Source: Guillardia theta CCMP2712
Lineage: Eukaryota; Cryptophyceae; Pyrenomonadales; Geminigeraceae
Reading direction: 5' to 3'
DNA: 64,000 nucleotides
Assembly (NCBI RefSeq): GCF_000315625.1
Contig: NW_005434671.1
Span: 414,078 to 478,077 of the forward strand
Positions 32,449 through 43,557 of this stretch are shown piece by piece (within the stretch, counting starts at the first letter, position 1; the number at the start of each line of letters is the position of its first letter). The position numbers were made by a program, and so were the translations under genes. Below the pieces are notes generated by a model. It saw only the letters and a list, made by a program, of their open reading frames with translations, did no database searches and was not told where the DNA came from.

Positions 32449-33470
32449 ATGCTTTCTCGCCCGTTTCTTCCCGTCTTCCTCCTCTCACTTGATCTCTTGG
32501 ACAGGTATATCTCATCGTTTTCGGAATGCTATCCTAGGCAGGAGGGAAAGCCTGACTGCCGAAAGATGGATCCTCCTGCCAGCATCCCGTCGTTGACCAA
32601 CGCCTTGGAAAGCTTAATCTTGAGCAGATGTGTGAGTCTAGGCTGCACTCGACGAGTGTTGCTTAGAGTCGATGCCGGCATCAGACTTATCGCTCAAAGC
32701 GACATTTTGTTTGAATGTAGAATACGTGAGAAGGTTCGACGCTGTAGCGAAAGACGCGGGTAACGCGGTTATACAAACTTTCCCGGGAAAAAAGGAGGTT
32801 GCGCCTACGATCAGTCAAGTAGGTGCTGCAGCGTTCAACAGCACAAGACCAAGCACTAACGAAACCTTCCTTTATCAAACCATATCAAAGTATCAAGCTA
32901 ACATGTGGGTGATCGTGGAAGGGGAAACAGATCTTGCGACGATTTTAGGGTGTGGTTGACAAACCAGCTGAGGATGTCAGGGTGTTTGAAAAAGGCGCCT
33001 CATACCAAAACTTTCCGATCAAGGAGAGCGAATACATGTTTTTTGACATCATGGAGCAACCGTACAAAATCTTTGACAAGCTGTTCCAGATCAATCGGTT
33101 GTACAATGTGTTGTAGAAATGACATGATTGGCGAGGACACAAAGATTGTGGCGATGGGTTTGTTGATGAATGGAAAGAGAAACGACTTTGAGATGATCAG
33201 TCGATGAGTAGGCAAAGTTCTTTGATCTTGTCGCTTATCGGCGTCTTTTTGTCGCCGATGGTCGACACTATAACCACACCGCAAGTCTCAATGTACACTC
33301 CTTACAGGATTAGTTTTTGATTCTTTGCACAAGCTGAGAACGATGCTGACGCAAGGTTCAACAGTATTGACGCGCAGATCCTTGGCTTGACGGATGCTGA
33401 TTTGACTGTCCAGATGCATAGCGTGCTGAACTTTCTCAGCCCATTGCTGAAGAAGTCAAATCAAGTCTGA
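32449..33470 (+). CDS. Unknown five-exon protein, possibly secreted
   Basis: Exons 32449-32631, 32669-32908, 32949-33107, 33145-33199 and 33334-33470 join in phase to 257 residues; the first three introns are only 37, 40 and 37 nt. The start MLSRPFLPVFLLSLDLLD resembles a signal peptide, but a later start at 32672 is possible and the first intron uses an AGAG acceptor. The body (for example VVDKPAEDVRVFEKGASYQN and EYMFFDIMEQPYKIFDKLFQ) is clearly protein-like. It ends MHSVLNFLSPLLKKSNQV. No family recognised. Confidence 0.55.
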
Positions 33471-33884
33471 CATAGAACGTTGCCTATCTCGGCCTCTTTG
33501 CCCGACGGTCAAAACCTGATGCGCCTTTGTCGAAAGTGGCTGGTTGGAGTCTGTTTTGAGCTTCTCACCTTTGAATAAAGTACCGAACTCATTGAAGCTG
33601 AATGAAAGACCGGGCTCGCAAGTCTGCTCACTGAAATACTCCGAGTGATGCCTTAGTTTTCCTTTCCAGGCGTCAGCTTGTCCTGTTGCTGCTCCGAGGC
33701 TGCCGCTCCTCATCCACTTTCAAGTTTTTGTTTCGGATCAAAGCAGATCAGAACATTCAAACGCTGAACACTGTCTTGTGATACTCAGCATGACGTTCAG
33801 TCTCAGCAGCCTATGCTCATAGTGTTACAGCTGATATACGTTGCAATCAATACCCATCAAAAGGTGTTTCAGCTACCAGCTATG

Positions 33885-34390
33885 GTGAAGAGCCGGAACT
33901 GGTCCTCCCTCCTCCCTGCCCTACCGGCATCTGTTCTGCGGGTGCATCAGGCCCTGGTTGATCGTGGAGTGCCGCAACGTATGTACCTCAGTGACATGGA
34001 TGACGAACGTCTGAACAATTCGATCCCATCACCTGCTCTCTTTCAACTCGCGGGCAGACCTCCTTTTCCTCCCCCCAGCCTTCAGTCACAGGGCGGTTGA
34101 TGCAGACTTCAAGTCCCCACCCCCACCTTGCTCCTCAGCACCGAGTTCGGCACACCCGGACCCACGTCCCTGAGCATGGCCCCACCAACAGACACATGGG
34201 CGACCTCTGGCTCCCTGGCCTCTCCACCCACACCTGGGATGGGCTGGTTCTGAACTTCACGATGAATCATCCTTACAACAGCAGCGGCAGCCCCGTCGGC
34301 CTTTCTGCGCTCTCCGGCCCCGCCCAACAGAAGATTTCGGATCATCGGGCAAGTTATGGCACCCATCACCCCCGCAAGCCTTTCTTCCCT
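33885..34390. repeat. Dispersed repeat, copy 2 (pair with 30880-31640)
   Basis: Shares the ordered blocks CAGGCCCTGGTTGATCGTGG (about 33947), TGCTCTCTTTCAACTCGCGG (about 34035), ATGGGCGACCTCTGGCTCCC (about 34196) and AGAAGATTTCGGATCATCGG (about 34328) with copy 1. One frame here is longer than in copy 1 but shows no start, splice pattern or known domain. Confidence 0.6.
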
Positions 34391-34542
34391 TCACTGCAAG
34401 TACGGAGGTGTATGGGGACCCTGCTTGTCATCGTCTGCGTGCTCGTCCGTCTCGGCAGCATCGAGATCGTATGGGTCTTCTTTGTCCTGATCTTCGTGTT
34501 TGACTTTTTTTTAAATCCGGTCTGAGAACTGAGTTGCTCTAA

Positions 34543-36171
34543 ATGCGGGGGCGCCGCCATGCAGCTGGGGCGGCAGCAGCAGCTGGGATGCTGCTGGTTC
34601 TCATCTGCGACTTTGGGCTAGAGGGGACAAGAGAGGAGGAAAAGGAGAGCAGCGACGAGTTACAGGGAAGTTTTCAGCAGGGACAGGAATCGCGAGCAGG
34701 AGGTCGTCTGATGGGTGCCTGGAAGACCGATGACTTGAACGCTTTCGCAGCTGAGAACTCTGCCGTTGAACGATTTCCTTCGATCGTTGTAGTACCCCCT
34801 GGTATGATGCATCTCCAGGACACTGGCATGAAACCTACGAGCACTGTTCAGCCGAGTCCTCGTCCAAATGCTAGTCATCACCCTTTCTCATGGCAACGGG
34901 TCAACTCCCACCATGCTACTCAGGTGGAGAAATCTCTTCGAAGGATGGATGGAAGCGAAGACATAACTGAAGATCATTGCTATTATGATCAACCTGAAAT
35001 GCTCGTCCAAGAGCTCCGTCACTCGATTTGCGATCTGCATTCAAACATGGGAGAGCAGGCATGTGCTCAGTTGTGGTCGCAAGTTCGTCAGCTGCAAGGT
35101 GATAGCGTGGGTTACGTTCTACAGCAAGAAAGGGATTGGAATCCCAAGTTTAGAAGCTCCTTCTCTCAATTCCTTTACAAGATCTCTGCTCCTACCCCTT
35201 CGATGGGCTCAGGAGATCAGTTGGGGTATGTGACTTCAGGGTTCACGTTGAAAGGACCTCTTGCCACGTGGTTTCCTCGAGGAGATCAGGCAGGTGCTGC
35301 CGTTGCGAGCTGCCAGCCTGTTGATCTCTCATGGAACTTGGATTACCTGAGTCTCAACTGGCTGCAGGGTAACAGGATCCCCTTCGCTGTCAAGGATTGT
35401 GCAGGAAAGGAGGTCAGCAGGTTTTCAGTCGATTGTCGTTCTCACCCCTTCCAAGGAACTGGTAAGGGCAGGAGTTCGTCTAAACTCAACCTGGAGATGC
35501 TCAATGCCAAGGCAATGCATGTAGAGGAAGAGGCGATCCGAGGTCCCGGCAGTGGCGTCTTGGGATGGCAATTCTACATCACTGGGGAGGATGGGGAGGC
35601 GGTTGGTTCAATGATAAGAATCAACTCAGCAAATAAGGCGTGGATACTGCAGGCCAATCGTGCGGGCCAAGTGGATTTGAGACTCCTCGTCATGGTAGCG
35701 TCTATCCTGGACTTCACGTTCTACAAGAAAGTTGCTGGATTCTTTGTTGGTTTTTTGGTGTCTGTACTGGCAGTTGCCACCTTTGTGCCGCTCTGGCTCT
35801 GTCTGTGCTACAGGGGAAAGAGGGGACAACGTGGATCTCTGGTGACTAAAAAAGGTCACGATGATGACAAGGAAGGCGGTATCAGACCAATTGTAGAAGT
35901 ACCCAATGACCCGAAACAAGAGCATCGTACCGAGGAGAAAAGCCAAGAGCAAGAACAAGAAAACCTACTCCAAGAGGAGAATGATCTAAAGGCAGAGGAG
36001 GAAGATCTTAAGGTCAGCTCCGTACCGTCTTCCTTTCCCTCTCTCATGCATGCTTCATCCTTGCAGGAAAATGCTGATCCATCAAGTGTCGGCGTTGAGC
36101 TAGAAGAAGCGATTGCAGCCATCGACAGGGCCATAGACAGGAACAGCGCAACGCGCAACTCGAGGCGATGA
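34543..36171 (+). CDS. Unknown type I membrane protein
   Basis: An N-terminal signal-like segment (AAGAAAAAGMLLVLICDFGL) is followed by about 270 residues of mixed sequence. A beta-rich stretch (LSWNLDYLSLNWLQGNRIPF, GWQFYITGEDGEAVGSMIRI) then ends in ASILDFTFYK. A transmembrane helix (VAGFFVGFLVSVLAVATFVPLWL, about residues 403-425) leads to a charged Glu/Lys-rich cytosolic tail. The beta-rich part recalls tubby/LURP1/scramblase-type folds, but this is only an impression. Bases 36013-36066 form a likely 54-nt intron (GTCAGC...GCAG) that keeps frame whether or not it is removed. No family recognised with confidence. Confidence 0.65.
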   Translation: MRGRRHAAGAAAAAGMLLVLICDFGLEGTREEEKESSDELQGSFQQGQESRAGGRLMGAWKTDDLNAFAAENSAVERFPSIVVVPPGMMHLQDTGMKPTSTVQPSPRPNASHHPFSWQRVNSHHATQVEKSLRRMDGSEDITEDHCYYDQPEMLVQELRHSICDLHSNMGEQACAQLWSQVRQLQGDSVGYVLQQERDWNPKFRSSFSQFLYKISAPTPSMGSGDQLGYVTSGFTLKGPLATWFPRGDQAGAAVASCQPVDLSWNLDYLSLNWLQGNRIPFAVKDCAGKEVSRFSVDCRSHPFQGTGKGRSSSKLNLEMLNAKAMHVEEEAIRGPGSGVLGWQFYITGEDGEAVGSMIRINSANKAWILQANRAGQVDLRLLVMVASILDFTFYKKVAGFFVGFLVSVLAVATFVPLWLCLCYRGKRGQRGSLVTKKGHDDDKEGGIRPIVEVPNDPKQEHRTEEKSQEQEQENLLQEENDLKAEEEDLKVSSVPSSFPSLMHASSLQENADPSSVGVELEEAIAAIDRAIDRNSATRNSRR

Positions 36172-36264
36172 CACCGTGTCGCTCTTTGCTCCAACTGTCT
36201 TCGGGGAGGATCGTGTACATAGATAGGAAAAGTTGAAATTGAATGAATGTGATGTAGCAACTAA

Positions 36265-37491
36265 CTAAAAGTTGTAAAATATTTCTAACTTGGGGAGAGG
36301 GATGCCGCGGCTGACCAGCCCCTCTCTCATCTTGAAGAAGTTCTCTTGGCACTTGGTCAAGAACTCTGGGAGCTGCAGCAGGGTCAGGGAAGGAAAGGAT
36401 GAAGGGCGGTCAATGAAACCTTGATAACCATCGAAGCTCTCTTCTGCCGCAGCTCCTCCAGGCGAGACCGCAGCTCGGAGATCTTATGCTCTAGATCGTC
36501 CTTCTCCTGCTTCATGGCTGAGAATTCCTTGTTGAGTCTCTTGTTCTCGGCGTTCAACTCATGGTAGTGCTTGAGCTGTCAATGTAGTCAAGGGCCAAGG
36601 CTGAGCAATCTCTTGTCATCTCCACATCTTACCGAAGCTACCATGACGTGGTTCTCCTTCCTGAGGTCTTTGATCCATTCCTCGATAGTCTTCAGCTCGG
36701 AGTCTCTCTTGCGCAGATCGTCCTGGATGCTGGAATTTGTCCTGTTCGCAAAGTCCCAGAACCTTGCTCGCTTTTCCTCGCACTCGGAGATCTTTGGTCG
36801 AATCCATTCAAACTTGCGCAGCGACTGGTTCGTGCAATCCTCATACGTGAAGCAAGGCATCAACCCGGGGATCTCTACATCAAGACTGCAAGGCAGGGAG
36901 GAGTCAGCTCCACATCGCCCTCATTCACAGGTCCCTCACCCGCTGGACATGCTAGACAGCCGGTATCTGTCCTCGCATGTCGAGTTGTGCTCGTATTTCC
37001 AGTGCGAGCAGCCGCAGCCTCCATCGAAGTCTGTCTCTGCCTTGGCCCCCATCTTGTCTTGGCACTCTATGTTGGTCTCGTTGAGCCTCAGGAGGGTTGC
37101 TTTCGCCTCGAACGGCGAGAGCGAGATCTGTCAGTGCGGGTGAAAAGCTCTCGGAGCCGTCGAGAAAGGAAAGACGAGATCGAGGGAGAGTTGAGTCAGA
37201 ACGGGGAAGGCGGGAAAAAAGAGCAAGAGAGGGATAGGGAGGGGTAGGAGGGAGGGAGGAAGGGACAGGAGGAAGAAATGAAGGAAGAAAGGAGGAGGGA
37301 GAGGAGGGAGAGGAGGGTTGGTGTTGACGTTTCCTTACATCAAGAACCTTGAGATGAGCTTTGATCTGTTTCAGGTCTAAATGCGGCCGCTCCTTCTGCT
37401 CTTGCTGTGCAGACACCATGTTTGATAGTGTGGAAGTAGTTAACAGCACCCATATGATGAGAGTGGTTCGCATGAAAACGTTACTCGGCAT
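36265..37491 (-). CDS. Unknown secreted coiled-coil protein, five exons
   Basis: Exons 37339-37491, 36940-37127, 36633-36885, 36429-36575 and 36265-36372 join in phase to 282 residues. The signal peptide (MRTTLIIWVLLTTSTLSNMVSA) is clear. A Cys-rich segment (TDFDGGCGCSHWKYEHNSTC) with N-glycosylation sites follows, then a heptad-like helix across exons 3 and 4 (SIQDDLRKRDSELKTIEEWI, FSAMKQEKDDLEHKISELRS). The C-terminus ends KLEIFYNF. Absence of a membrane span suggests a secreted or lumenal protein. Convergent with the 34.5-36.2 kb gene, stop codons about 90 bp apart. No family recognised. Confidence 0.68.
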
Positions 37492-38022
37492 TTTCTCTGA
37501 CTGGATCACAACAGATCGATGAACAAGCTCTTACTAGGCAAAAATGGATTCCATCTGAAGTTCAAGCAAGAGGTCAGTTCGATGCAAAGAGGCTAACGTC
37601 GTCACTGATACAATATCAACCTGATCTCATGGATAGCCTCGCCCACCTAGGTTCTAACCCGCCTCTGCCATGCCTGCTTCGACAACGCGATGAGCTCTTG
37701 ATCTGTACCTGCTTCTACATCTGTTCTCTATCCTATCCTTCGAGAATGCACTCGCATGCTTTCTTCCCTCCTCTCTCCTCTCCCTCGCCTCCTCCATGAT
37801 TGTTTTTCCTCATCCCGGGACATAGCCACGTACCCCCTTTGCAACACACCCCGTGAATCACAACATAAACCACCCCCTCTTTGACCCCCTAGTGCACACA
37901 CCCCCTGTGTCCAAGGGAAAATAACCCCTTCTTCTGTAAGTCATAAAAACTTTATAGGATATTGCTCAACACCTATGACTTTCGCCAATAGACTATAAAC
38001 ATCAGCCTGATAGTCGGGGGCC
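37492..38022. other. Divergent spacer, no gene seen
   Basis: Lies between the divergent coiled-coil and NSUN2 genes. Contains a C-rich patch (37795-37930: ACCCCC, CACCCCC words) related in texture to the G-rich repeats. Confidence 0.4.
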
Positions 38023-40871
38023 ATGGCGAGGAGACGGAGCGCGCGGCGATGGTGGAAGCAGGAGGGGATGAGCAGGAGGGAGAAGAAGAAGCAAGAAGAT
38101 GCGACCTTGGCTGATGGTGCGGCAGAGGCGCCAGCGAGACAGGAGAGGGAGTCGACAGTGTTCGAGGAGTATTACAGCATGCAGCAGCTGCTTGGGGAGG
38201 ACCAGAAGTCCTGGGCTGCCTTCCTCCGTTGCCTGTGCACTCCGCTGCCCGTCACGTTCAGAATCAACAGGAACCTGCACAGCGAGGAACTTGTCTCGAA
38301 GTGCCTGGAGGAGGCGGCTCTCATCCTTCATCCCTCTCCCGAAGATCTGCAGCAGGAGCCGGGGGTAACCTTGGCTCACCCAAAGAGATTGGAATGGTGT
38401 GACGGGTATCAGCTGGGTGTGAGCAGGACCTCTCTGAAGCATGGACAGAGTGCGTACGTCCAGAGCCTGAGGACCTGGTTGATGAGGTGGGGAACTCTCC
38501 CGACGCGCGCAGGGACCATTACAAGTGCAGGGGTCATCACACGCCAAGAAGTTTCCAGCATGGTGCCCGCCGCTCTGCTGGGCATTGAAAGCCATCACAT
38601 TGTTCTTGACCTCTGCGCTGCTCCTGGCTCGAAGACCCTCCAGGCTCTTGATGGCTTGTACAGCACTGTTGGGCAAGGAGAGGAGCCCTTGGGTGGGATA
38701 GTCGCCAACGATATCGACGAGAGGAGGGCGTACGGGTTGGCTGCAAGGGCAAGGCCTGTGGGATCTTTCGCCAAGAACTTGATGATAGTGTGTCATAAAG
38801 CGCAGAAGATCCCAAACATTCATGCGGAAGGAGACGAGAGCGCGGGGAGCTTCGACCGCATCCTTTGCGACGTCCCTTGCAGCGGGGATGGGACTTTAAG
38901 GAAGGATACCAAGGTTTGGAAGCTCTGGGACCCTCTCTTTGGTATCAAGATCCACAGGCTGCAGGTCCAGATTGCGATGAGAGGGCTGGCGCTGCTCAAG
39001 GTGGGGGGGCTCATGGCGTACTCGACCTGCTCGTTCAACCCGATCGAAGACGAGGCAGTCGTTGCTGACCTGCTGAGAAGGTAATGCAGTGCTGTCCCGT
39101 GAGTCGACGACTGTCTTGCGGTCCATGGCGAGTAGATTTTCTGAGCTGTCTTGCGATGTTTTGCTCTTGCTCGATCTCTGTCTGGATGCTCCCTGACACC
39201 TGCGTCCGTTGGAATCTCAGGTGCAAGGGGAGCGTCGAGCTGGTACGCTCCGACGACCTACTTCCTGATTTGAAGCGAGGCAGAGGCTTCTCCTCCTGGA
39301 AGGTGATAGACGATGACCTGGAGGAGCACAAGACGTATGAGGAGCTGGAGTCGAAGCCTCATGCCAGCCGGAAGAAACATCTCTTCTGCAGGTCCATGTG
39401 GCCCCCGGGAAAGGGCGAGAAGTTTCCGCTGGGTGAGAACGTTGTTGGATTGTTCTGGGAGCAAACCGTAGACAAGTTGCTGACCAATTTGTGCTAGACC
39501 GCTGCATTCGCATCTATCCTCACCTGCAGGACACTGGAGGGTTCTTCGTCGCGCTATTGCGGAAAGTCGCCCCTCTCCCTCAACAAACAGAGAAGATTCC
39601 CAGGGAGCCTGCGGGGCCAAGGACGGAAGAGGCAAGATACCAGCACTTGCGCTATCAGCCCGTCTCAAAGAGCTGCTTGAGCAAGTTTGGCAAGGACCTG
39701 ATGTTGAGCAAGGAGGACACCAAGGCCCTGGCCAAGAACCTCTACTGCCGCTCCTCGCAGGCGACATCCGTCAGTTGGATCACGCACGGGATGAAGAAGC
39801 TGTTTGTTGACTCGCAAGACTCGAAGGCGCTGAAGACGGTCTGGGGAGGGGTGAAAGTGTGCGACTGGGACAGGAGGGGCGGATTCTACTTCCTGCGGCA
39901 GGAGGGTTTGCCGTTGCTGAGAAGATTTTTGAGCAAGGAGAGGGAGATCGAAGTCGAGGAGTCGGACATGCGGCTGATTCTCGACCGCTGCCATGAGCCG
40001 ACTGGCGAGTCCGACCTTTCCAAGAAGGCAAGGCGGAGGTTGAAGGACATGGAGCCCGGGCAGTGTGTGGTAAGCACAAGGGTCAAGGACGAGGGGAGCA
40101 GCAGGAGAGACGAACGGGAAGTCTGTATCGTGGCACACGTGGAGCAGTTAGGGGAGGGTCCCATGTTGTGCCTTCGCATGAGAACGTCTCCTCTGGAAGC
40201 TCAACTCATCGCTCAAACGCGCCTCTGTCGAACTGCTGCATCCGCTGCCTCCTCCTCCAGCCACAGACCTGTATTCCCCTCCTCCTCCTACGAGGTGACG
40301 TGCCGCGGGCTGCCCTTCTCCTCCACGGAGGACGACATCGTGACCTTTTTCGGGGAGTGTAAGAACCTGGAAGCGGGAGACGTCTCCATCCTCCTGGACG
40401 CCAGGCAGAGACCGAGGTTGAACCTTTCCTCAAGTACCGACCAAGTCCCGCTGATCATTTTGGCAGCGGGGAGGCGACGGTGAAGTTGAGGAGCGTCGAG
40501 GACTTGCATGCTGCGCTCTCGTGCAATCGAAACATGATGGGCGAGAGATACGTGCGGGCATCCTGCTCCAATGAGAGTCAGAGTGAGCTCACTGTTGTGA
40601 TGCAGGTTGAGGTGTTCGAGCACCGGAAAAGAAGAGCTGAGGAGGAGGAAGCGGTCGAGGAATCCATCAAGAAACGTGAGTTTGTCCTCCTCTCCCCTCC
40701 GCTCCCTTTCTTCGTATCGCTGAGTTGTGTTTCAATTCTCACACTGGCCCTCCTACAGCTAAGACTCTCCCACCTCCTCCCACTCCTCCTGCTCGTACCA
40801 ATACCGCCGCCGCGCCCGCGGGAGATGTGCGAGCGAGTCTGTTGAAAGGAGTGAAGCTCAGGTCTTTGTGA
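38023..40871 (+). CDS. NSUN2: NSUN2/Trm4-type RNA cytosine-5 methyltransferase fused to an RRM
   Basis: NSUN2 methylates C5 of cytosines in tRNA and other RNAs using S-adenosylmethionine. Exons 38023-39080, 39221-39432, 39498-40416, 40467-40551, 40606-40675 and 40759-40871 join in phase to 818 residues. Visible motifs: SAM-binding DLCAAPGSKT near residue 195, DVPCSGDGT (motif IV Cys) near 283 and YSTCSFNPIEDEAVV (motif VI catalytic Cys) near 334, then FFVALLRK near 437. After a family-typical C-terminal region comes an extra domain at about 686-768: EVTCRGLPFSSTEDDIVTFF, a central strand EATVKLRSVEDLHAAL, and RYVEVFEHRKRR. This is the pattern of quasi-RRM domains of hnRNP F/ESRP type. A Lys/Glu helix and proline-rich tail close the protein. 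The start ATG lies in a CCATGG context. Confidence 0.9.
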
Positions 40872-40919
40872 TACTGAGAGTGGCTTCATCATAGTAAACG
40901 ATTCGGTACCTGTCGCTGA

Positions 40920-41075
40920 GACGGTCTTCTCTTCTCAACTCAGTTCTACTGTTCTCAACTCAGTGAACGGTTCTACTGTTCTCAACTCAGTTCTTTCTCA
41001 ACTCAGTTCTCAGTTCTACTTCTCTTCTCAACTCAGTTCTACTGTTCTCAACAAAGTTCTACTCTTCGAGTTTCA
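40920..41075. repeat. Tandem repeat of CTCAACTCAGTTCTACTGTT-type units
   Basis: About seven imperfect 12-26 bp units built from TTCTCAACTCAGTTCTACTG, just 3' of the NSUN2 gene. Confidence 0.8.
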
Positions 41076-41379
41076 ACTTTTACTCTCCTCACTTCTATTT
41101 AGAGTATTCTTGTCATTCTTTGACTTGACGTCCGATGACTAATTCGAAGTCGGGTTGTCCCGCTACACCTCGATTCCAACGCCTGAGGCCAGCCCACGAT
41201 GTTGGTGTGAGGGACTGAATAATTCGAACTTGGACCGGTCAATTTGAGGCATATCAAGGGGTAGTCAGCAATGAGTTTTCAACTGTAGCCCAGAACTTTC
41301 AAATTAGACATTTAATTTTCAAAGTTGGGGAATATGACAGATAGAGTTTAGTCATCTAAGATCGTGGGGTGGTGGAATG

Positions 41380-41650
41380 GTGGATCAGGTAGGGGTCGTG
41401 ATTTGACCAACAATTTGAAGTTTGAATCATTTGGAGGGGGGTAGGGGTGATTGAAATACCCATATGAATCGTATGGAATTGCTGGTTCAAATGTGGGTAC
41501 GGGTGATCGAAGGACGGTTATCTTTGAGAGCACGCAAAAAAGAATGAGGGGTAGGGTACCACATGACGGGGTTGTATGAGAAGAAATGGGGTAGTGCAAT
41601 GAAATGGGGGGTACTGTGAGCTCCCCTGGTAAATCAAAGACATGGCAAGG
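41380..41650. repeat. G-rich dispersed repeat (GGGGTA-type)
   Basis: GGGGGGTAGGGGTGATTGAA, GGGGTAGGGTACCACATGAC and similar words mixed with TTTGAA-containing AT-rich pieces. Non-coding in appearance. Confidence 0.55.
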
Positions 41651-42264
41651 ACGAGGGAGGACTATGAAAATGTTGCGAGGAACGAGTCGCAGCAAGAGAG
41701 TAGCCACCAGGACGAAACACAGGATTGAAGAGCAGAATGGGAGCAGCACATGTATATCTTGAGGCATTGAGGGTGAGGAGAGTGAAAAGAAGAAGAGAAT
41801 TGGGTCGAACTAGACAAAATAGGGCAAATAAGAGCAGGAGCAGCCAGAAGGGGGAAGACGTTTCAACCTTCAAAAATTTAGGTGGAAAGGAGCGAAATAA
41901 AGGCGATATCAATACGATGGATGGTTCTTTTTATTTGTGTGATCTCTGTTTCCCGCGCAAAGCAAAATAGGACAAGGCAGGATGGTTTTTGACAAATTGA
42001 GCATACCTGTCATGGCTATTGATCAGCACAATGTAGATGAGGCATGAGCATATTGTATATTTTTTTCTTGTGTTGGATTACAGGGCTGAATGTATCTGAC
42101 CATGTTTGTTTTCAAGAGGAAGGCCTTGCGATCTTGGGTCCAGCGATCATGCGCTTGAATTAGAAAGTGCAACTGTACCACTTGAACAGCTGAGCAAGGG
42201 TTGGTCTGCTTGCTTTTCTTTTGTATGATGACTTTTTTGTATAGGCGCCAGGAAAGATTTCGCA

Positions 42265-43374
42265 ATGCCGCCAAGAACTGGGGGAAGACACTATGACATC
42301 GCTGGTCTAATCAAGAAACTTGAAGAGATACATAAGGAACTTGGAGATGAAAAAGGTTGCTGGCTGAACATTTCTATATTTGCTATGCTGAATGCCAGCT
42401 GTAGATGAAAAAGAAAAAAATGAAGACGATACTGATGAGTTCACACGGCTCAAGAAAATGTCAGCAAAGCAGATGACGGAAATTCGAAGAATGATCACGG
42501 AAAGAGATGAGCTGCTTTCTTCATCTGGAGGAGGAGGGAAAGCCGCTGTTCAGATGTCCTCCAGAATCAGAGAACTGATCCGAAATGCGCATGATCTCCA
42601 TGGAAAGATGCAAGAGAAGCTCTCCAAGGAAGAGAAGGAGGTCGCGAAGGGCAAGGTGAGCGCATGCGGTTTTCAATGAGAAAACTGATCACAATAATGA
42701 GCAGAAGAATGGCAAACTGACACCTGAGGATTTGGAAATCCATCAACAGATGGCAGAGCTTGTATCTAAGCACATAGCAGAGTGTGAAAGCTTGGAAAAG
42801 AAAAGATATCAGGGCAGAGCGGGAGGAAGGAACGGGACGAAAGGTGCTGGAGTGAACGGAGAGATAAAACGCACGGCCATGGATACAGACTTGGCACCTA
42901 TTGATTTGGATCCTGATGTATATGATGATGTGGCAAGATTTGAGCGACTATCTCACTTGTGCGCTAGGTGAATGAGGGACTGATCCAGTTGAGGAGGAAC
43001 GACGAGAAGCTCGATGAGCAGCTGGACATGATCTCCAAGGTTGGAATGCTACATGTGCAGTTTGATCTCTAAGCGATCTGGATTTCAGGGTATGGTACGT
43101 CTGAAAGGCATCGCTGTTGACCAGAGCAACGAAGTAAAGTTGCAAAGTGTTATGATTGATCAGATTTCAGACAATATGGACAAGGCCACTGAGCATTTGA
43201 ATGATGTAAAGACTAATCTCTCCTTCGAAACATTCTGTAACAACAACGCAGGTTAACATGAAGCTCAAGGATACGCTTGCACGCGCTGGAGGTGCAACCA
43301 ACATCCTTGTCAAGGTCATCCTGCTCATCCTCCTCTTGTCCATTGGGGCCTACATGTATAAGGCCTTCGGATGA
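42265..43374 (+). CDS. SYP7-like Qc-SNARE, six exons
   Basis: SYP7 proteins are plant-type Qc-SNAREs of the ER and plasma membrane. Exons 42265-42355, 42399-42655, 42705-42929, 42968-43039, 43089-43205 and 43252-43374 join in phase to 294 residues. The N-terminal half is charged and helical. The SNARE helix runs from RRNDEKLDEQLDMISKGM through VDQSNEVKLQSVMIDQISDN to TEHLNDVNMKLKDTLARAGG with a Gln at the expected zero layer (KLQSV). A C-terminal anchor (ILVKVILLILLLSIGAYMY) follows, ending KAFG. Layout and length match SYP71-73 rather than Bet1 or syntaxin 8. Introns are 38-50 nt. Confidence 0.88.
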
Positions 43375-43557
43375 TTTCGATCCTCGTTTTGCTGCAGCTT
43401 GACCAATAGTCCAGTACAATGTATTCTACAGGCTAAAGTTTTGAAACCTCCTCTTTCGGTCTTTTGCTATTCCATGATTGTATTGAGGGAAATGAATAAT
43501 ATGAAACAGAAAGACTTGCTTTCATAACACAATTTCTAATCTAAGGTTTTTCCATTT

